Both the position numbers and the translations under genes were made by a program. Shown here in pieces: positions 7,624 to 16,472 of a DNA stretch of 51,842 nt. The notes below the pieces were generated by a model. That model was not told where the DNA came from and searched no databases. It saw only the letters and a program-made list of their open reading frames with translations. Location of the stretch: the NCBI GenBank assembly GCA_002842285.1, contig PHCJ01000027.1, forward strand, positions 1-51,842. The letters run 5' to 3'. Source of the stretch: Betaproteobacteria bacterium HGW-Betaproteobacteria-22. Lineage in GTDB: Bacteria; Pseudomonadota; Gammaproteobacteria; Burkholderiales; Methylophilaceae. Each line of letters starts with the position of its first letter. The stretch's first letter is position 1.

Positions 7624-9174
7624 ATGCGCATTTTTCGTCTCTTTTACATTATTTTTATCAGCTTACGCTTCGAATTGGACGAGTTTTTCCTTAATCACAG
7701 CAAATTAAGGCCATTAAGATTGCTAATTAAGGGCTTATTTTTCTGGCGCAGGCACGATCAATCGCGCGGCGCGCGTATTCGGCTGGCCTTGGAAACGCTC
7801 GGCCCAATTTTTGTTAAATTCGGGCAAATGCTGTCTACACGCAGAGACTTGATCCCACTTGACATTGCCGATGAACTAGCCAAACTTCAAGATCAAGTAC
7901 CACCTTTCAGCTGCAAAGAGGTGTATCAGGTAATTCAGGGTGCATTTGACCAACCAGTCTCTGCACTATTTTCACAGTTTGATGAAACACCTGTCGCCAG
8001 CGCCTCTGTCGCACAGGTGCACTTTGCGCATCTGCCGGATGGCGAGCCCGTCGCCGTCAAAGTGCTGCGCCCCGACATCGACAAAATCATTGCTAAAGAT
8101 CTACAACTGATGGATATCATCGCGAGGCTGCTGCAATACCTATCCACCGAAGTTAAGCGGCTCAAACCTCGCGAAATTGTTGCCGAATTTGCCAGACACA
8201 CGCAAAGCGAGCTCGATCTGACACTGGAAGCCGCAAACTGCAGTCTGCTCAGACGTAATTTTTCAGATCAGACCTTGCTCATTGTGCCAGAAGTGCACTG
8301 GGACTGGTGTCGCAAGGAAGTCATGGTGATGCAGCGCATGCATGGTACGCCTATCAGTCAGCGTGAGACTTTGGCTGAAAAAGGGGTTGATATTTCCAAG
8401 TTGGCGCGTGATGGCGTAGAGATATTCTTTACCCAAGTATTTAGAGATGGTTTCTTTCATGCGGATATGCATCCTGGCAACATTCAGGTTGCAGATGACG
8501 GGAAATACATTGCCCTTGACTTTGGCATCATGGGCACGCTGAACGATACTGACAAGTATTATCTGGCGCGTAATTTTCTGGCATTTTTTAATCGTGATTA
8601 TCGCGATGTGGCGCAAGCCCACATTGATTCCGGCTGGGTGCCGGCAGATACCAAGCGTGAAGAACTCGAAACTGCGGTACGAGCAATCTGTGAGCCTATC
8701 TTCAACAAGCCACTGAAAGATATTTCTTTTGCACGTACATTGCTTAGCCTGTTTCAGATGGCGCGCAGATTTGGTGTGATTATTCAACCACAACTGATTA
8801 TGCTGCAAAAGACCTTACTCAACATCGAAGGTTTGGGGCGTGAGCTAGACCCCAATCTGGATTTATGGAAAAGTGCGCAACCATTTTTAAGCAGGTGGAT
8901 GAGCGAGCAAGTAGGCTGGCGTTCAATAATCAAGAACGTTAAGAGCGAACTGCCGCACATCGCACAAACTTTACCGCAAATGCCCAGACTGCTTCATCAG
9001 TTATTGTCACAAGAAACACAAGCAGAACTGAACACTCCTCTTAGGCAATCCATTGAAAAATTAATTAACTACCAACAGCAGCAAAGCGTTTGGCAAAAAC
9101 GTATGGTGTTGGCTGTCGTACTCATTGCGATCATTCAAATATCATTCGCTTTCAGCATTTTCTTTATTATTTAA
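7624..9174 (+). CDS. ubiB: Ubiquinone biosynthesis protein UbiB (atypical kinase)
   Basis: A member of the ADCK/ABC1 atypical kinase family required for ubiquinone synthesis. The family motifs are all visible: the KxGQ motif (FVKFGQMLSTRRD), the Ala-rich loop ASASVAQVH, VAVKVLRP, FFHADMHPGN and LDFGIMG. The C terminus has one or two membrane helices (MVLAVVLIAIIQISFAFSIFF). The 516-residue length is normal. The start is set at the ATG at 7624, six bases after the ubiJ stop; a GTG at 7621 is directly adjacent. It closes the DUF971-ubiE-ubiJ-ubiB run. Confidence 0.95.
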   Translation: MRIFRLFYIIFISLRFELDEFFLNHSKLRPLRLLIKGLFFWRRHDQSRGARIRLALETLGPIFVKFGQMLSTRRDLIPLDIADELAKLQDQVPPFSCKEVYQVIQGAFDQPVSALFSQFDETPVASASVAQVHFAHLPDGEPVAVKVLRPDIDKIIAKDLQLMDIIARLLQYLSTEVKRLKPREIVAEFARHTQSELDLTLEAANCSLLRRNFSDQTLLIVPEVHWDWCRKEVMVMQRMHGTPISQRETLAEKGVDISKLARDGVEIFFTQVFRDGFFHADMHPGNIQVADDGKYIALDFGIMGTLNDTDKYYLARNFLAFFNRDYRDVAQAHIDSGWVPADTKREELETAVRAICEPIFNKPLKDISFARTLLSLFQMARRFGVIIQPQLIMLQKTLLNIEGLGRELDPNLDLWKSAQPFLSRWMSEQVGWRSIIKNVKSELPHIAQTLPQMPRLLHQLLSQETQAELNTPLRQSIEKLINYQQQQSVWQKRMVLAVVLIAIIQISFAFSIFFII

Positions 9175-9189
9175 CATCAGGAGTTTGTC

Positions 9190-9636
9190 ATGAAAAATAG
9201 TTTGATCAGTGTTTTATACCTCATGCTACTTACCTTCGCGCATAGCACGCTTGCGGCAAGCCATACGCCTGCAGGTCTCTGGAAAAGTATAGATGACAAC
9301 TCTGGCAAACCGAGGTCACTGATCAGAATCACAGAGCAAAATAATACGTACAGTGCGGTCATTGAAAAAGGGCTGCTACCGACAGATACAGGCGATGCAG
9401 TCTGTGACAAATGCACCGATGATCGCAAGGGAAAGCGCATCATTGGCATGACGATAGTAGAAGGGATTCAGTTAAAAGGTGACAGGTACGAAGGCGGTGA
9501 AATTCTGGACCCTGAAAATGGCAAGACCTACCGCTGCCTGATGAAACTGGACGAGTCTGGAAACAAGCTGGAAGTTCGCGGCTATATAGGCATCTCATTA
9601 TTCGGCCGTTCACAGATATGGACGCGTGAAGAGTAA
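9190..9636 (+). CDS. Secreted DUF2147 protein
   Basis: A 148-residue precursor with a signal peptide (about residues 1-22, ending LAA), followed by a small beta-barrel-like domain typical of DUF2147: TPAGLWKSIDDNSGKPRSLIRI, a CxxC (DKCTDDRKGKRIIG, with VCDKC), then DPENGKTYRC and the end GRSQIWTR. The family is periplasmic or exported and its function is unknown. It lies 15 bp after ubiB and 27 bp before the symporter gene, so it may be co-transcribed with both. Confidence 0.85.
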   Translation: MKNSLISVLYLMLLTFAHSTLAASHTPAGLWKSIDDNSGKPRSLIRITEQNNTYSAVIEKGLLPTDTGDAVCDKCTDDRKGKRIIGMTIVEGIQLKGDRYEGGEILDPENGKTYRCLMKLDESGNKLEVRGYIGISLFGRSQIWTREE

Positions 9637-9663
9637 GACTTAAGATTTTTTGAGGATATCTCG

Positions 9664-11133
9664 ATGCTGATTTGGTTTGTCATCATTTATTTAATTATTT
9701 CAATCACCATTGGCTTAATCGCAGCCACCCGCGTAAAAAACACCAAGGATTATGCGGTCGCGGGGCGCCACCTCCCCCTACCCATCGTAATGGCAACCGT
9801 ATTTGCCACGTGGTTTGGTGCGGAAGCCATTTTTGGCGTATCCGCAACCTTTGTCACAGATGGACTAAACGGCGTTGCCGCTGACCCTTTTGGCTCCAGC
9901 ATGTGTTTAATCATCGCAGGATTCTTCTTTTCTACTCAACTTTATAAGCTGAACATCATTACGCTGGGTGACTTTTACCGCATCCGCTATAACCGCACGG
10001 TTGAGATACTTACAACTATTGCCATTGTAGTTTCTTACCTGGGCTGGGTTGCAGCACAAATCAAAGCCCTGGGTCTTATCTTCAACATCATTACCGATGG
10101 CGCCGTAAGTGAAGAGGCTGGCATGATTTTAGGCACCGTGATTGTCCTCACCTACACAACGCTGGGCGGGATGCTATCAGTAGCGGTATTGGATTTTGTG
10201 CAAATGATCGTGGTGATTTGCGGCCTGCTTTATATCGGCAATATCGTCTCAGGCATGACTGGCGGCATTGCCCCTGTGATTAATCATGCCAGTGCAGCAG
10301 GAAAGTTGGATTTTTTCCCTAAAGGTGCTGATATTTGGGTTTGGGTAACTTTTCTGGGCGGCTGGGTGACCATGATGCTGGGGTCCATCCCGCAACAGGA
10401 TGTGTTCCAGCGCATCACCTCGGCCAAGAGTGCCAAAGTTGCGCTGTGGGGCTCAATTCTTGGCGCTTCAGTTTACTTCTGCTTTACCTTTGTCCCTATG
10501 TTTATTGCTTATGCCGCAACACTCATTGATCCAGGCTACTTTGGCCCTTTAGTCACATCAGATTCCCAACGCGTGCTACCGTCTTTAGTTTTACAGCATA
10601 CCCCGCTAATTGCACAGGTGATATTTTTTGGTGCAGTGCTGTCTGCCATCATGAGCTGCTCGTCCGCCACTTTATTGGCACCATCAGTGTCTTTTGCTGA
10701 GAACATCGTTAAAGGCTATATGCCACATTTGAGCGACAAAGGCTTTCTTAAAGTAATGCGCATTTGCCTTGTGGGCTTTGGCATGTGCGTTTTGTTTTAC
10801 GCCCTGAATTCTGAGCGGTCAATCTTCGGAATGGTGGAATCCGCTTATAAAATCACACTCGCTGGCGCTTTTGTGCCACTAGTTTTTGGCGCTTTCTGGA
10901 AGAAATCAAGCTCTCAAGGTGCGCTGGCCGCGATTATTGGTGGCATTGGCACATGGGTACTCGTTGAAGTCCTGATTGGGGAGGATAGTTTGATACCGCC
11001 TCAGCTCATCGGCCTGGGCGTCAGCATCATTGCAATGATTGCAGGCTCACTGTTACCGCAGAAAATTGGTGGCAGCCCAAGCAAGCCGCATGGTTTTTTG
11101 CACGAACATGCGGCCAGGCCACATCAGTTTTAG
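9664..11133 (+). CDS. Sodium:solute symporter family transporter
   Basis: A 489-residue integral membrane protein of the SSS family with about 12-13 predicted helices. Recognisable family segments are RVKNTKDYAVAGRHLPL near the N terminus, ATWFGAEAIFGVSA, QQDVFQRITSAKSAKVA and SAIMSCSSATLLAPS. It should couple Na+ entry to uptake of an organic solute. The substrate cannot be read from sequence. GAGGAT lies 8-13 bases before the ATG. The downstream neighbour mutM is convergent. Confidence 0.85.
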   Translation: MLIWFVIIYLIISITIGLIAATRVKNTKDYAVAGRHLPLPIVMATVFATWFGAEAIFGVSATFVTDGLNGVAADPFGSSMCLIIAGFFFSTQLYKLNIITLGDFYRIRYNRTVEILTTIAIVVSYLGWVAAQIKALGLIFNIITDGAVSEEAGMILGTVIVLTYTTLGGMLSVAVLDFVQMIVVICGLLYIGNIVSGMTGGIAPVINHASAAGKLDFFPKGADIWVWVTFLGGWVTMMLGSIPQQDVFQRITSAKSAKVALWGSILGASVYFCFTFVPMFIAYAATLIDPGYFGPLVTSDSQRVLPSLVLQHTPLIAQVIFFGAVLSAIMSCSSATLLAPSVSFAENIVKGYMPHLSDKGFLKVMRICLVGFGMCVLFYALNSERSIFGMVESAYKITLAGAFVPLVFGAFWKKSSSQGALAAIIGGIGTWVLVEVLIGEDSLIPPQLIGLGVSIIAMIAGSLLPQKIGGSPSKPHGFLHEHAARPHQF

Positions 11134-11173
11134 AAATACTTAGGCAAAGGTCTTACAGGCGTTTAATCCGTGG

Positions 11174-12007
11174 CTAAACATGCTGACACTGCATGCAAAA
11201 AAACGTTGAACGCTGCCCCTGTTTAATCATTGCGATGGGGTTGCCACATACGCGGCATGGCGCACGCGCTCTGCCATAAACAAAATATTGCTGCTGAAAA
11301 TATCCTGGGTTGCCATCTGCGCCAAAAAAATCGCGCAGACTGCTACCGCCCGCAATCAATGCAGCATTTAAGGTCGCTTTTATTTCGGTAACCAACGTCT
11401 CGCACTGTTGCCTGCTTAGGTTTCTAGCAGGAGTTTCAGGATGGATACGCGCACGAAACAATGATTCACTGGCATAAATATTTCCAACCCCAACCACCAA
11501 GTGACTATCCATTATCACGACTTTGATGGCTGCCTTGCGATTGCGCAGTAGCTGATGTAGATATTCCCCGGTAAAACAAGGTTCAAGCGGCTCCAAACCT
11601 AGTGCATTTAGTAAAACATGGGTTTCTGGAGTTTGCCCTGCCCACAGCACTGCACCAAATCGCCTTGGGTCACGCAACCGCAACACCTGCCCACGACTAA
11701 AACAGATATCCAAATGATCATGCTTTCCCGGTGCTGGTACTTGGCCTGTGTCGCTGTCAGTCGCCAGTAGAGACAGACGCCCGGACATCCCCATGTGCAG
11801 TAAAAGCACGTCATGCTCAAAATGTGCCAGTATATACTTGGCACGACGTGTGAGCTTTTTAAGCGTGCGACCTTGAAGCAGAGTGGGGAGATTAGCAGGG
11901 ATAGGCCAGCGCAGTGATGCGTTACGAACCACCACACTGTATACAGTCTGCTCCAGCAAAGGCAGCAGACCGAGTCTAGTCGTTTCTACCTCAGGAAGTT
12001 CCGGCAT
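11174..12007 (-). CDS. mutM: Formamidopyrimidine-DNA glycosylase MutM
   Basis: MutM removes oxidised purines such as 8-oxoguanine and nicks the abasic site. The N-terminal catalytic stretch is intact (MPELPEVETTR, with Pro2 and Glu3), LLHMGMSGRL follows, and the H2TH region (GVGNIYASESLFRARIHP) is clear. The zinc finger has its four cysteines (CRVC and CMQC) near the end. The 277-residue length is typical. It is the last gene of the minus-strand run that starts with the ABC ATPase. Confidence 0.95.
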   Translation of the reverse strand: MPELPEVETTRLGLLPLLEQTVYSVVVRNASLRWPIPANLPTLLQGRTLKKLTRRAKYILAHFEHDVLLLHMGMSGRLSLLATDSDTGQVPAPGKHDHLDICFSRGQVLRLRDPRRFGAVLWAGQTPETHVLLNALGLEPLEPCFTGEYLHQLLRNRKAAIKVVIMDSHLVVGVGNIYASESLFRARIHPETPARNLSRQQCETLVTEIKATLNAALIAGGSSLRDFFGADGNPGYFQQQYFVYGRARAPCRVCGNPIAMIKQGQRSTFFCMQCQHV

Positions 12008-12072
12008 AGTAATTTGCTGAATTCACAAAAAACAGGTACCTTAAGCAACACCACAAACCACATCTAGCTTGC

Positions 12073-12969
12073 TTACTTACTGGGCAAATTAATCGGAGGA
12101 TTCAACATCACAAACCCAGCATCAGACGGGAAAGTATAGATAATACCTTCGTCAGGACGTGCTAATAGCAAATCTGGTGACTCCTGGATTTTATCAAAAC
12201 GTACTTTACTGCCATCAGCCAGTTTCACCTCAAACGAGGGGTAAACTGTTTTTCGGTCCGGCTTATACAGTTCAACCGATTTGGCTCTGTTCTGCAACCA
12301 AGAGAAATCCAGCCATTCATTTAGCTCATTTTGGTCAGGTGCGGCCTCTGCAATAGAAACTTTCCATTTACCGTCAATAATATCCACGTTCAGACTGGAC
12401 GCTTCCCATTGCTCCAGTCGTGCGAAATCAAAGCCCACTACCTTTTCTGTCGGTTTCAGCGGCGACTTGTCGATCATTTCAATGAGTTGCGTAGAAGCAG
12501 ACTCGGCATAAATATTATCAATCAAATAAACCGTATTTCTGTGCAGCACGTACTGCTGGTCTGTTAACGGGCTGTGTGTACCAAACAGGAACTCCTCTAC
12601 ATTTTCTTTATCGCGGTAGAGTTTCAACTTGAGCGAAGGTGCATTTAATCCAAATTTATCAAGATCGTCAGCTACGATTTTTTCTGTGCTTTTAGCCGCT
12701 ACTATCGCCAGAATACGTTGTACAGAGGCCTGATCTGCACGGGTTTTATAGGGCGCTGTAATCTGCCAGTAGCCGTTTATTTTTTCATAACTCACAGCCG
12801 CCTTAGCGGGAAACTCCACACTAATGACATTAAACTCAGAAAGCTTATAGGTAGATATCTCATGTTCCAGGTTTTGTTTCACATCCGTTTTTGGTCGCAC
12901 ATACAAAAACGTCACCAAGCTCGCAACGATTGCCAGCAAAATAAGATTAAGTAACCAACGCTTTTTCAT
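12073..12969 (-). CDS. DUF4340 protein of a Gld-type ABC system
   Basis: A 298-residue protein with an N-terminal membrane anchor (LLNLILLAIVASLVTFLYV) and a beta-rich extracytoplasmic domain of the DUF4340 type (WQITAPYKTRADQASVQRILAIV, EKIVADDLDKFGL, EFLFGTHSPLTDQQYV). It is the fourth gene after the ATPase, permease and GldG-like genes. In other proteobacteria DUF4340 proteins regularly accompany this ABC-2 set, but their biochemical role is unknown. It lies 34 bp after the GldG-like gene. Confidence 0.8.
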   Translation of the reverse strand: MKKRWLLNLILLAIVASLVTFLYVRPKTDVKQNLEHEISTYKLSEFNVISVEFPAKAAVSYEKINGYWQITAPYKTRADQASVQRILAIVAAKSTEKIVADDLDKFGLNAPSLKLKLYRDKENVEEFLFGTHSPLTDQQYVLHRNTVYLIDNIYAESASTQLIEMIDKSPLKPTEKVVGFDFARLEQWEASSLNVDIIDGKWKVSIAEAAPDQNELNEWLDFSWLQNRAKSVELYKPDRKTVYPSFEVKLADGSKVRFDKIQESPDLLLARPDEGIIYTFPSDAGFVMLNPPINLPSK

Positions 12970-13003
12970 AACCTGCCTTTAACTAATAAACACACAACTA
13001 ACA

Positions 13004-14389
13004 TCAAGCTCGCCTGCGTTTCCACCATAAGAGAAAACCCGCGATCAGGAACCCTAGTGGAATAAAATATTGAAACGCGTGGAATACCGTCCAGGCAACA
13101 AGCCTGCCTTGGTCTGTGTCAGGAATCGTCACGTTGATATCTTTCAAGGGCATAGGCTGAATCGTAATCAGGTTATCGTCACCTGCTAGCCAGTTAATGA
13201 CGTTGATGCCAAAATCCAGGTTGCCGCCGTTAGTAATAAATGTGTTGGACAAAAAGTTGGCATTGCCCATCACCACAATACGCTGTCCTTTTTTGCCGTA
13301 TACGCGCTCAAGTGCAAGCCCGACATTGATAGGTCCGCGCTTATCTTTCTTAGCGTTAAATGCAATTTTTGCATCTTTTGCCAACTTTTCGCCAGACAGC
13401 CAGCCATTCGGGGCCACCTCAACCAATCTCGCTACTTTCCAGCCTTTTTCATAAGAGCTCGTAGCGCTGACTTCATGCGCCTCCGGGAATAAGGTGCGCA
13501 ACATGAAGTTGGTTGTAATCGGGTGCTCGCCATAGAGGCTAGCGAATGCAACGCGCGCATCTGCACCATACTGAGCGGAGGCCATATCAAGCACAACTCC
13601 CGGCGAAACTTCCAAGTTCAGATATTCGGCCAAATCATGCAGACCTCGATAGTGATCATCATCCAGCAGCCATAACAGATTACCGCCAGACTCTATGTAA
13701 GTTTGAATTTTTTTCGCTTCAATCTCACTCACATCCACCTGTGGGGCGGCAATAACAAGCATTGCGCCATTGTTAGGCACTGCCTGCGCGATCGTGAGGT
13801 CAGGATTAGCGAATTTAAAGCCTTTGGCCTCCAACTGCTTGCCGAACTCACCCAGGTCGTGATTTTTAAGCCCAAGCAAATTGCGCTCGCCATGGCCATC
13901 CAGATACATGATAGCCTGCTGATTGGTTCGTGACAGTCTGACCAGCAAATTGGTGAACTCCTGCTCAGCGAAAGGCGGCGTGATGTGCTCTACACGCTTT
14001 TGAAACTCGACCACCACTTCGCCATCCACCTTAACACCGGCATCCTGAGCCAACTTTGGCTCTTCGGACGGGTTAATAAAAGTAAGCTTGATATCTCTTT
14101 TTTCACGCTGATAACGCGCAACAAAATCAACAATACCCTTACGGAACACATCACCACTGGCGGCATCATCTTTGGTGGCATACACTGTGATGTTAATCGG
14201 CGCTTTCATCTGTTTGAGCACATTAACACTGCCCTCCGTCAGAATGTTACGATTAGCCTGCGTGATGTCTTTTGCAATCCGATACTCACTTGCCAAAAAG
14301 CCAAGCAAGACAATCAACATTAAAAACAGAACGACAAAAAACCAGTTTTGAACCAATAATTGAAAGCGTAATTTACGATTGATATTCAT
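13004..14389 (-). CDS. GldG-like auxiliary protein of an ABC-2 transporter
   Basis: A 461-residue protein with a membrane helix near each end (FFVVLFLMLIVLLGFLA and FIPLGFLIAGFLLWW followed by a basic tail). Between them is a soluble domain resembling GldG/ABC-type auxiliary proteins: PINITVYATKD, IMYLDGHGER, ESGGNLLWLLDDD and RIVVMGNANFLSN. In gliding Bacteroidetes GldG partners GldA and GldF; in proteobacteria the set is of unknown substrate. It lies 14 bp after the permease gene. Confidence 0.8.
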   Translation of the reverse strand: MNINRKLRFQLLVQNWFFVVLFLMLIVLLGFLASEYRIAKDITQANRNILTEGSVNVLKQMKAPINITVYATKDDAASGDVFRKGIVDFVARYQREKRDIKLTFINPSEEPKLAQDAGVKVDGEVVVEFQKRVEHITPPFAEQEFTNLLVRLSRTNQQAIMYLDGHGERNLLGLKNHDLGEFGKQLEAKGFKFANPDLTIAQAVPNNGAMLVIAAPQVDVSEIEAKKIQTYIESGGNLLWLLDDDHYRGLHDLAEYLNLEVSPGVVLDMASAQYGADARVAFASLYGEHPITTNFMLRTLFPEAHEVSATSSYEKGWKVARLVEVAPNGWLSGEKLAKDAKIAFNAKKDKRGPINVGLALERVYGKKGQRIVVMGNANFLSNTFITNGGNLDFGINVINWLAGDDNLITIQPMPLKDINVTIPDTDQGRLVAWTVFHAFQYFIPLGFLIAGFLLWWKRRRA

Positions 14390-14403
14390 GTCTAAAATTC
14401 CAA

Positions 14404-15150
14404 TTAACCACGTAAGCGGTCAGCATCCAGGCGACGCACGGTTAAGGTTAAAAATGTTGCAGCAAATAAAACAAAATAAACAACGTCGGCGCTATCAATC
14501 AACCCATTGGAAAATGATTGAAAATGGCGTGTCAACGACAAGTTGCCAACGATGTTGGTTGGGTCGCCAGCAAAGAAACGATCCAGCATCATCAAGGCAA
14601 ATAAGGCGATAAACGTTAAAATCGCTGCAATCACGGGCTGCTGCGTTAGACTTGAGAAATAAATGCCCAATGCCGAAAAGCTTGCCACCATGAGCAACAA
14701 ACCTAGAGAGTTGGCCAATAAAAAGCCAAAGTCAATATCAGACCAAATGTTAAGTGTGGCCAGCATCGCCCCGATAAACACCACAAGGATGCTTAAAAAC
14801 GCCACCAAACCCAAAAACTTACCCACGACAATTTCAGTCAGTGAAATAGGCGCACTGAATAAAAATGGCAGGGTTTGACTACGACGCTCCTCAGCAATCA
14901 GGCGCATGGAAAGCAATGGCACTGCAAACAGCATGATGAACGAAGCCAGCCCGTACACGGATTGCCCGACAAACTGCGTAACGCCGGTACGCTCTGCCGG
15001 GCGCATCGCGCCCGACATCACCGCAAAGTAATCATTTACACCATTGAGATATTGCGTACCAAACGCAAACATTAACAATGAGAGAATTACCCAGCCCATA
15101 GGCGAGGCAAACACACTTTTCAGCTCTTTTCTTGCTACATTAATAATCAT
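14404..15150 (-). CDS. ABC-2 type permease (GldF-like)
   Basis: A 248-residue membrane protein with about six helices. It begins INVARKELKSVFASPMGW, a typical ABC-2/GldF start, and carries SMRLIAEERRSQTLPFLFSAPIS, the conserved family loop. It lies between the ATPase and GldG-like genes in one transcription unit. The transported substrate is unknown. Confidence 0.85.
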   Translation of the reverse strand: MIINVARKELKSVFASPMGWVILSLLMFAFGTQYLNGVNDYFAVMSGAMRPAERTGVTQFVGQSVYGLASFIMLFAVPLLSMRLIAEERRSQTLPFLFSAPISLTEIVVGKFLGLVAFLSILVVFIGAMLATLNIWSDIDFGFLLANSLGLLLMVASFSALGIYFSSLTQQPVIAAILTFIALFALMMLDRFFAGDPTNIVGNLSLTRHFQSFSNGLIDSADVVYFVLFAATFLTLTVRRLDADRLRG

Positions 15151-15200
15151 ATCAAACCCTAAAATTCCGATTTATCGTCATGAAGTCAATCGATGCACCT

Positions 15201-16136
15201 TTATACAGCCGCCTGCTCTTGATAAGTTAGCTGCACAAATACGTCTTCCAGGCTCGTTTGGTCAGGTGCAATTTGATACAAGCCCCAACCCTGCTGTACT
15301 GCCGCTTGCACAATATCCTCCGCGGGGGTGGCGCCTTCTGCAAAGCGCACCCTTACCATGCCACTTTCCAAGCTTTCAGCTTCTGAAACTCCGGCAATTT
15401 TCAGCACATCCTCAATCGCAGGCGGGTTACGCAGACCAATCAACAATTTATTACCCACACGCTGACGTTTAAGCACATCGATTGAGCCGTTAAACACCAG
15501 CTTGCCTTTATCGATAATCTGCACCCGATCGCACACCATCTCCACCTCCGGCAGAATGTGCGTTGAGATAATCACACTGTGCTCACCTCCCACCTCTCGA
15601 ATCAAGGCACGGATGTCACGAATCTGAATCGGATCCAGCCCTACAGTCGGCTCGTCCAGGATCACCACCATCGGTTTGTGTATAATTGCTTGCGCAATAC
15701 CAACGCGCTGCTGATAGCCATTGGATAGATTCTCGATCAAACGTTTACTCATGTGACCGAGGCCGCAGCGCTCTTTTGCATTCTCAACTGCGCTTTTAAT
15801 GTGCTTGGTGCTTACGCGATGCAAACGCGCAGCCATCACCAAATACTCATCTACAGTCAGCTCTTTATATAACGGACGCATCTCTGGGAGGTAGCCGATT
15901 AAAGCCTTCGCTTCTTTCGGATTTTCCATCATATCAACACCACAAATTTTCACACTGCCTCGACTAGGCGCCAGATTGCCGGTGAGCATTTTCATCGTTG
16001 TGGATTTACCTGCGCCATTGGGGCCAAGAAACCCTAACACTTCACCCTTGCTCAACGTAAAATTTACATTGCTAACCGCTTCGTTGCCGCCATAAAGCCG
16101 TGTTAGCTCAATCGCCTCTACTGTATAATTATTCAT
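15201..16136 (-). CDS. ABC transporter ATP-binding protein (GldA-like)
   Basis: A 311-residue ATPase subunit. Walker A is GPNGAGKST, the signature is LSNGYQQRVGIAQA, Walker B is VVILDEPTVGLD and the switch His is in STHI. The C-terminal 90 residues form the extra domain common in ABC-2 exporter ATPases. It is the first gene of the ATPase-permease-GldG-DUF4340-mutM run. The divergent intergenic region 16137-16472 (336 bp) should hold its promoter and that of the TPR lipoprotein gene; I see no clear gene or operator there. Confidence 0.9.
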   Translation of the reverse strand: MNNYTVEAIELTRLYGGNEAVSNVNFTLSKGEVLGFLGPNGAGKSTTMKMLTGNLAPSRGSVKICGVDMMENPKEAKALIGYLPEMRPLYKELTVDEYLVMAARLHRVSTKHIKSAVENAKERCGLGHMSKRLIENLSNGYQQRVGIAQAIIHKPMVVILDEPTVGLDPIQIRDIRALIREVGGEHSVIISTHILPEVEMVCDRVQIIDKGKLVFNGSIDVLKRQRVGNKLLIGLRNPPAIEDVLKIAGVSEAESLESGMVRVRFAEGATPAEDIVQAAVQQGWGLYQIAPDQTSLEDVFVQLTYQEQAAV

Positions 16137-16472
16137 AGTCGCTCAATTTTAAAACATTCTTTTAATTACAAACTGTTACCAAATCATTTCCGCTTAACCG
16201 GACTAGCTTAAAGCCCGATTTCAGGCGCAGCACAACCTCACGCCCGCACCTGAGGCGCGAGCCCCACATCAAATAAGTGACTCGAATTATAGTCAATTTA
16301 CTATTATGTAGGAACTTGCCACAACTGTCACGGACTAAGAAACAAGAGCGCATCATACAGGGTTAAGCACACCGTTTTATAAACTCCAGTCACAAAGGTT
16401 GGCTTTTATATCAAAAATACTTTATCTTAATCAACATCAACGCGATTAAACAATTCATCACTCTAAAAATTT

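Noticed and set aside
16162-16356. A 64-codon minus-strand frame in the divergent ABC/TPR intergenic region
   Set aside because: No ribosome site and no recognisable protein features; the region is more likely to hold promoters.
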